A DNA stretch of 64,000 nucleotides from Rhinolophus ferrumequinum (Eukaryota > Chordata > Mammalia > Chiroptera > Rhinolophidae): positions 39,954,714 to 40,018,713 of the forward strand of contig NC_046301.1 of NCBI RefSeq assembly GCF_004115265.2. The letters run 5' to 3'. Below are positions 51,701-60,700 of the stretch, piece by piece. The notes beneath the pieces are model-generated. The model was not told the origin of the DNA, did no database searches, and saw nothing but the letters and a program-made list of their open reading frames with translations. Both the position numbers and the translations under genes were made by a program. Each line of letters starts with the position of its first letter. The first letter of the stretch is position 1.

Positions 51701-54700
51701 GGCTCATTAGAATGCTGCCAGCCCGACCTCCCCAAGCCCTGCCCTGGCCTTTGGGGAATGTTAGCGGCCTGTTCCCCACAGCATCCCCTGGCCCTGCTCC
51801 ACTCATTCGAACACCAACCGTGCTATGCTCTACCTTCTTATGGGCTCTTCTCAGATCCAACTGGGGGAACACTACCTGTGGGTCACTTACAGAAGGGCAC
51901 CAACTCTGACCTGCTTCCTTTCCCAGTCCCTTTGAAAATAATAGATATTGTTATAGAACACTCCTCTGTTATCTCTCACCATCATCAGAAAAACTACCCT
52001 TCACCCCCCCAAAAAAGGGACCTCATTTCGATCACAAATGACTTCTAGGCATTACAGTTGGCATTCTAGACATGGGTGGAGGGGAAACTACTGTATTTTT
52101 TTCTAACACTCATATATGTAAAATTTACTTCCAAAGTTCTTTAAAACTGGTACAATTTTTTTTAGGTAAACAAAGTTGCTTAACAAGTGTTTCTCCCTTA
52201 TTTTCTTCCCCCAGGCTCAAAGATTTGGAAAGAGATAGTTTAACAGAAAAGGTAATTCCACCTTAAAAATTTTTTATTACCAAATGTGACTGTTAGATAT
52301 TTCATGGCTTGTAAAAAGTTCAAGTGGAAACAGCTTTTTTATAATGCCGTTTTATAATGCTGTTTTGAGGACAACTTGGAAATATTGCTTAATGTGCTGC
52401 ATTAATATGCAGCTAATATTAGTTGACTTTTGGTAACTCCTTGATGAGTTTCCCAATCTAGGTTGTAAACCATCAATTTTGAATTGTAACTTTTCCTGGT
52501 CACACTGTTTTAAAAAGCATAGTTTTGTTCTAATACACTATGGTGTGTCTTCATCCCACCTCTGATTTTTTTCCATTTTTTTACTACTCGGGAGATGGTG
52601 TAATGTGACCTTAATGGAAACATGAACGTGTCTTGTGAATACTGGTTTTTTTGGCCAAGTCAGCATTGCCTGCTATTCGTTCATCCCGTGACCAGTTATG
52701 TGACCAGGCAGTGTAATTATTTGTGTATTAGTCCATTAGTTAGAAGCATGCGAGTTTGCTTATAGGTATAGTTCTAAACCTATATCCTTTCCTTAGGAGT
52801 GTGTGAAGGAGAAATTGAATCTCTTGCATGAATTTCTGCAAACAGAAATAAAGAATCAGTTATGTGACTTGGAAACAAAATTACATAAAGAAGAATTATC
52901 AGAGGTAAGTCATTTCTCAGCATCCTGGCATCTAGAAAACTTCTCTTGTGTAGCTTGTCTGTGACCAGCGAGGCAGAATAATCCCTAGCTCTCCTTGTTA
53001 CCTGATAGTTATAAAGGAAATGTGTGTGGGTCCTTATTCTCTTACTTCCACTTGTTTACATTCACTGCTACTTAAATTATCCTTTCCTGCTGTAGGAGGG
53101 CTACCTGGCTAAAGTCAAATCCCTTCTAAATAAAGATTTGTCCTTGGAGAACGGAGCTCATGCTTTCAGTCGGGAAGTGAATGGATGTCTAGAAAACGGG
53201 AGCCATTCACGTGGTAAGGACCGCAGAGTGGGAATGGCAGAGGAAAACAAGTCCTCCAAACCTGTGTCCAAACCTTGCATGCCCAGGAGAAGCAAGTCCG
53301 ATGGAGAAACGAAGTGTAAGAACCCTTGACTTGTTTAACCTTGATGGAGACTGGTACCACATAAAGAGACAGTCAGATTTGGAGCCATAGGTCCCTCCAG
53401 GCAGTAGGTCCTGCTTTGTTTTCTTGTGTATACGTCTAACTAGTAAGAACTGCATACTTCCTAATTAGCTTAGGTGTATACTACTCTAAATTTTGTCTTT
53501 GACCAAGTCTAGAGCGTTAGATCTCAAAACATGGCTAAGTTTATGAGGTTGAAGATAACAGGAGCTACTAATACTTATTATTTCTAAGTTATATGCCTAT
53601 TTAAGCTAAACATTTATTCTTAGACTCTTTCCCAGTTTGTAGTCAAAGTAACTCTTTTGGAATCTTTACAAACAAAAGAGCATGGACTTGAGCCCAGATC
53701 TGGTTCTTGGCCACTTCACCTTTTGACGATAGAAGGGGAGGTTCTGTTTCCTTGTCTGATTCGGGGTTGGCCCCTCAAATATTAGCTTGTGTAAAATGGC
53801 TCAGCATACTGGCAGGTGCTAACTGCAGACTTCATCAAGACAGTTGTTGATCAGAATAAGAGGGGACAGACACTTAAATCCTCAGAACCTGGTTCTCTGC
53901 ACGAGCTTAGTGATGCTGAAGAACTGCTCCTTCGCTGTGAACTTTTTTATTTATAGTGGCTTTTTTTTCTTGTTTCTTTTTTTCTTTAAACAGCTGATGT
54001 CTCACCTAGCCCCAGGATTACAAGGCAAACTACCAGGCAGACTACTATCACCTCTCATTTTGCAAGGGGGTCAGTATATAATGAATTGACAGCCGCCTTT
54101 TCCAGGGGCCAATTGTTTTTGGTAAAACATGTATGGAATTAGCAATTCTGACTTCCACATTGCATAGGTTTTCATTTTGCAGTTTTGTTCATTAGACATT
54201 CATGAATGGCATTTCTGACGATCTCATCTATTTTTAACCTTACTGTAGGAAACTTCAAATATGTACAGAATAGGCGAGGATAGTAAAACGAACCCCCAAG
54301 TTCATTTCATCTACACCTCCATACACTCTAACTGGATTACTCCCAAGTATATAGCGACTCCATATATCCTCATGTCCCCCCAACTGGATTACTTTGACAC
54401 AAATCTCAGACATGGTATCTTATCCATAAATATTTCAGTAGATTTCTAGACGATGAGTTGTCTTTTTCTCTGATGAATTTTTTATTCATGTTTTGCTATA
54501 ATTGCTAATATTTAGTAAACAGTCTTTTTTAAAAAAAGACAAAACATAATGACTTGTAAAGTGTAATAATTGTAAAGTTAATAATTCTTTACTATCAAAC
54601 ATATAGCCACTGTTCACATTTCCCCATGTGTAGCAAGCAAACTGCGTTTGGTTGATTTATTCCTTAAGCCTTTCAAGTTATAGATTCCTTTTCTTATTTT

Positions 54701-57700
54701 CTTGCCATTTATTTGAAAAAACTAGGTCATTTGTCCAATAGAGTTTCTAGACCTTGCTGGCTGCGTCCTTATGGTGGTCAGTGTGTGCCCATGTCTCCAT
54801 TTTCTGTAAACTGGTAGTTAGGTCTGATGCCTTGATTAGATTCCAGCTTTATTTTTTTGAGACTTCATAGATGGCTCTGTGGCCTTCCATCAGTCATGCA
54901 GTGTCTCTTCTGTGATACTAGCAGCCACGGATCAACGTCTAGATCCACGATTTCTTAGGGTTTGCAAAATGGTGATATTCTAAACTTGTCACTCAGGGAA
55001 ACATTAGACTCGAAGCTTCTTTCAGTCCGCTAGCAGTGCGGGCTTCTTGGCGTCCGTGCCCTGAGTCTGCCCTAAGCGGGTGGGAGACGTGTAGGTAGGT
55101 CATTCCACACCCGCCGGAGGTCTGCGGTCTGCTGAGCTAATGGTCGGCTTGACTGTGTTCGACAGCCCTGCCAAACGGAAACCCGACGAAGACCCTGAAA
55201 GAGCCAAAGTGGACGACTCCGCTCATGAAGAAGAGAAAGACCAGGTGGGTCTGGCTCTTTCAAATTTCTTCACTTTGCCTTTTTTGATCCATTTGCTGAT
55301 AATTGTGACTTTATACTTGCTCTGTCCAAGTGGACTGAAAGCGACTGAGGAGGTGTTAGAACGTGTCCCTGGACCCAGGGCAGTACGAGTTTATCACATT
55401 AAACCTGAGGGCTCAGCAGGCCCTGCCACTCGGGGCAGCTTCGCAGTGTCAGAGTCTGTGCCCTCCTCTGTCTTCCCACCTCTCTAGCTGGTAGAGTTAC
55501 GACAATCAACCCAGCAGATGTGACATATTTAAAGCATTTGCTTCTGATGTCAGATAAGCACCTTTCCCACATCTAATTTCTACCTTTGGTAGGGAAAATG
55601 TCGATCTCTGGTTCTGTCCCCTGTGACTTAAGGAGGTCCAAACCTATACAATAAGCAGATGATCACATGCTATCAATTTTCATTTCAATTTTGCCACAGG
55701 GTTAGCTATGGAAGTTGAAGGGAAGTCTATATAGGTTTACGTGTGAGTGGTAATGCCTAACTGCTACCTAGTAAAGATGAATCTCCATGGTTTGCTCTAA
55801 GGCAGGGTTTCTCAACCATGGCATTATTGATTTGGGGGGCTGGGTAATCCTTTGTTGTGGGGAGTGGTCCTATGTGCTGTACAGTTTAGCATCATCCTAG
55901 ACCTCTACCAACTAGATACCGGTAGCATTCCCCCTCTCCCCTCCCAGTTGTCACAATCAAAATCATCTTCAGATTTTGCCAGATGTCCCCTGGGGGGCAA
56001 AATTGCCCTGGGTGAGAAGCACTGGACTTAAGGGGTCACTGGGATGGATACCAGTATTATTGATAGACTTTGACATCTTTTTGTGGCACACGCTAATTCT
56101 TATGTCACTTTATTCTTGAAAATTAGATGTCACTATTCATGATCTTTATTCAGATATCTGTAGTCAGATTTAGTCAGACTACCTACTCAAGTGGAAAACT
56201 GAGGCACAGAGGGAAACAGCTTGTCCAAGTCGTGTGGCCATGTCTCTTGCCTCCTAGAAAGAGTTATTACAGGTGAAAGCAAGCTGGTTCCTGTAATACT
56301 GGTAACTCTTTTTACGAAGGCACCAACTTTAGAGTTTCTTGCACTCTGACCTTTTGGAGGGCTTACATAGTCTGTTCATCCGGCTTCTCAAACACACCAG
56401 AGGCCAGTTTATTGGCAGTATTTGGGAGGCTTTCGCGGCTTCATGGATGAACGCTTGTGAGAACTATCTATTCCAATATGCTAAAGTCCTAGTATACTAA
56501 ACCGGTGTTATCAGACGGCATTAGTCAAATAAATGGTAATACAGAGAATCTTACTTAAAGTCTTGAGAATTTATGTTTTAAAAACAGGTATTACATATAT
56601 CTGGTAAAACTTGAACAGTACAAAAGGACGTGCAGCATACAGATCTCCCCGTTGCCCTTTCCTCTTGAACCTTTAGTTTGCCTTTCTTAAAGGCAAGCAT
56701 TTATCAATTTCTTTTATGTTGTTTCAGGTTACATATGTGCATATATATATTAGTACAGTATATTGGTATAAAATCTATATTAGGATTCTACAGAGAAATG
56801 GAACCAATAGGATGAAAGAATGTGTGTGTATATATATATATATATATAATTGGTTTTAAGTAATTGGTTTACATCATTATGAGGCTAGCAAGTCTGAAAT
56901 ACGCAGACAGGAAGGACTACAGGCTGGAGACCCAGAAAAGAGTTGATGTTGCAGCTGGAGTCTGGAGGCAGAATTTTATATACCGGGGCTGCCCAAAAAT
57001 GTCTACAAGAGGACACTTTGGTCAACGTTGCTCGCTTAAGCAGTAGTTCACCGTAGTCAGAAGTGTCTTCTGGACACTGATGATAACCCCCCCGCCTTTC
57101 TTTTTTATGGTAACCACTTTGAGCACCTCTTGTAATTGCAGAAGTCAAACGTGACTTGTATTCATCTTTTGTTATCAGTATATATTGAGTATTACAATTT
57201 TTTACAGTTTTCCTTTCTTAAAATGTATATACATTTTTTTGGCACTCTGTGTGTGTGTGTGTGTTCAGATTTTTAAAAATATCTGTTCTGTGTAGTACAG
57301 AGAAGTCCCGTGTGGCTTACCCAAGTTTCCCCAGTGATAACATGTCACATAACTGCAATAACAATAGTCAAACCAAAAAACTGACATTGGTACAATCTGC
57401 AGACTTGATTCAGACTTCATCGGTTTTCATATGTATGTGTGTATAGTCACTTGTATCCGTGTATGAAATTTTGTAATTTCCACCTCAAATAAGATACAGA
57501 TTTGTTTCATTACCACAATATTTTTATCCCTTTTAAATATGTAAATACAGCTGTCCTGCAGATGGCAAATATTGTTGATTTAGGGAATTAGTGTACTAGG
57601 ATATTCATCTGAGAAGAAGAGCTTGTGTCCAGTTTCGGTTGTCATCGTCACTTCCTGATGTGAATCCCAAATTATCATTTTGTTTTTTTTCTAATATTAA

Positions 57701-60700
57701 AGAATTCCTGACACAGGGTAGAAGATCTCTGATCTTTTATGCAACCACACTAGGCGATCTGTAGCACGCAGACATGTGCTGGGCTGCCCCCTGGGCCTGT
57801 TTTGTTGTGAGGGGTGGTGGGACATCATACCAGACTGATAGTTGCCCAGATCATCACCCCAAACCCAGACCCCGCCCCCCTTTACCACCCTCTTTTTAAT
57901 CATATCAAATGTTTTAATACTTGGACTTAATGTTTTTGGTTTTGATCTTCTCTTGAAATATTCTTCTTTTTTTTTTCTTGCTTTCTCTCCACATAGGAGG
58001 AAAAGAGACGTCGAGTTATATCCAGAGACCCGTAAGAATAATTAATATACCTTTTTGTTCTGTGCAATGTATAATCTTGATTACGGTAGTGACTTTTCAG
58101 AAATGTTTTGAAAAGGACTTTATAGTACTAGTATAGTGAGTTGCCATGGTGACCATACATGAGTTAAGGATGCTGAGTTTGAGGTCAGATTATAACCTTT
58201 GATTCTGGTAGAATTTTCATTACAGAGAATGAAGTGAGGACAACTGGCAGTTGTTATCAGAACCAGATCTAAAGGTCATTTACATATTAAATGTTAAAGT
58301 AGCATGTGCCTTTCAGGGTTCTTGAGATGATGAGCACTTGTGGGGACAGGAAGGAGGACCTTATGAAAACTGCTTCCAGGGGAGGAGTCTGTGAAAGTCA
58401 TTCTTAGGTGTGTTATTTTGCTTGACAGAGTTGCTAGACCGCTCCCTGCAGAAGAACCGGAAAGAGTGAAACCGGGAACACACACGGAAGAGGAAGAAGA
58501 AAGAGATGAAAAAGTAAAATCTGGTCACCTCCAAGTTTGTCACTTCTACATTAATCTCAGTCCCCATTTAGTTCTAGAAAAGGGGTGTAGGGGTGGGGAG
58601 TGTATAGGAGCAGAATGACTTTCACTAATGATCAAAATGACCCGACTTTGACTAAAACGCTTTTCGAACTCATTTTTCTGGTGTTTCTCTCCTTTTCTGG
58701 TGGGTTATACAGCTGTGATGATAGTAAATACGTCAGTGTAGGCCTGGGGTCAGCTGGACCTTTGCTGTCTCATCAGTCAGTCATAGAGCTTCCGTCTGCG
58801 CCTCTTCCCGCCTGCCTGTCTTGCTCACAGGGTCTTTGTGAAGATTGCATTTTCCAACATGTGAGGTGCTAAGATTCTGTAGCATCATCCAGATGTAAAG
58901 TTCTATTCTTTTTTTTTTTTCAACTTTTGTCCTCAATTTAGTTGTATTGTAATTATATGTTATAATTTTAATGTCATCAACACAAGTTATTTTTTTCTCT
59001 TTGTTATGCAAGTGTCACAAAATGTCTTCAATTTTGCCCCTTGGCCCACAAAACCTAAAATGTTTATCATCTGCCCTTTACAGAAAAAGTTGCCCACACA
59101 CGATTTATTAGATGGTATAAAGTTGTATTCTTAACTGAGATCAGACGAATAGACCCCCAGCTCCTTTGTCAAATCAGTGTTCACGGTTCTCTGAAACACA
59201 GATGTACCACCTGAACTCCCTTGGAGAGGGGGTGGGAGAGGAAATGAGGGTCTAACACTGGAAGCTTTACCATTAGACAGCACTGTCTCATACGACAAAG
59301 GGCTGACATGGAGGTCACAGGTGATGAAGCAATATCGGGTCCCATTTTAGTTTTCATGTTAAGACATGGATTAGAAGTTTCTTACAATTCTTCTAATGGG
59401 TGGTTAGTACCTGTGTTGGGAGGCTTTTGAAGGATGGGTGTCTGTTATTTTGCTGTAATGGAGGATCAACTAAGATGTATACTAATTCTTGAACCATTTG
59501 GTACATGAAGCTAGTCTTTAGTTACCTCTCCTTCCCTGATACTGGTTAAAATTAGACAGCAGTCACAGTTGGGACACACGTCAAGTTTCTTTTAGAGTAG
59601 GCAGTTCTAGTGGGCTTGCTGGACCACCCTCCAAAGAAGGAGCTTTGGGCAAGACTACAGTCACTTACTGGGGGGTCAGACTCCCAGGATCTCTTGCAGT
59701 AGGAAGATCTGCAGCGTGTTTCTTCTCTTAATACCACTGACCTGTGTGGTCTTTTTACAAAATGTGTGGAATTTTTGGGGCCAAATTTGACTTGAGCAGT
59801 TTTCTGGAGAGGTGTGTTTAGCTCTTTAAACGTGGGCTCAAAGCAATGTATTGTCCATGTTTGAGAAGGAGCTCTTGTCCAGATTGTGTCATCCTACTTC
59901 ATTCCTTCATTATAGATTCCTAGTTGGGATATAAAGTTATTATCTGTGAAGTTGTCAACACTTACTCATGACAGGTGATGGGGGTGTTGAGGATAAATAC
60001 TTCAACTGCAAGATCAGTCCTCTAAGAGTTTAATTTCCTGCCTACTTATCCCACCAAAAAAAATTTGCTGTCTTGAAGATAGACAATTTTTACTCTCACC
60101 AACTAGACTGTTGGATGAGTTTAGATATTTTATTTCCATAGAACCCTCTAATAGAAAGAGCAGGACCAAATGGGGAAAAATTAACTAGTCTTTTTTTTTC
60201 CTCTGCACTTAGGAAAAGAGACTCAGAAGTCAAACCAAAGAACCGTAAGTATAGTTAACATGCCTTTGTAGTTTATATTGTGAAACTTAGTTGTTAAAAT
60301 AAGTGTTCCGGTAAAAATAAGGGATTGGACAGACTAGGTAGTATGTGGGTGAGTTCAGACTACCATAGTGAAGGCTGAGGTCAGCTGAAGATTCAGCTGA
60401 CCTTGACCCCAGGCCTTTCCTCAGTGGTTGTCATGTAGCAAGCAGTTGTCTAGTGGTGGTTAAAGGGCACTGAATGTCCATTACTCATAGCTGTGGAGAC
60501 ACTGGAACAAATAGCCCCAAAGTTCAGTGGCTTAAGACAGTAAGCGTTTATTGAGCTTACGTGTCTACAGCTCGGTGGCTGTCGGCTGATCTTAGCCAGG
60601 CTTGATGAGGACGAGCTGCTTCTGCCGTATGATTTGGCCAACCTGAGTGTGATCCATGGCAGTGACAGAGCATGAGAAGTGAAAAGCAGCACTTTTTTAA

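Larger units (their letters stand above)
45786..52214 (+). other. DNMT1 intron 1 (6.4 kb)
   Basis: Contains the rest of the CpG island, a largely unique part (46.3-47.8 kb), one SINE, an L1 piece, a Tigger relic, a MIR and an A-rich insertion. Donor GTAGGT, acceptor CCCCAG. Confidence 0.85.
55245..57996 (+). other. DNMT1 intron 6
   Basis: 2.75 kb with a MER20-like relic, LINE debris (56.57-56.77 and 57.27-57.56 kb), a dinucleotide repeat and a mariner-like element. Confidence 0.7.

Noticed and set aside
53316-53993. The 16-residue alternative DNMT1 exon known from human between exons 4 and 5
   Set aside because: No matching sequence with splice sites was found; that exon is known to be primate-specific.
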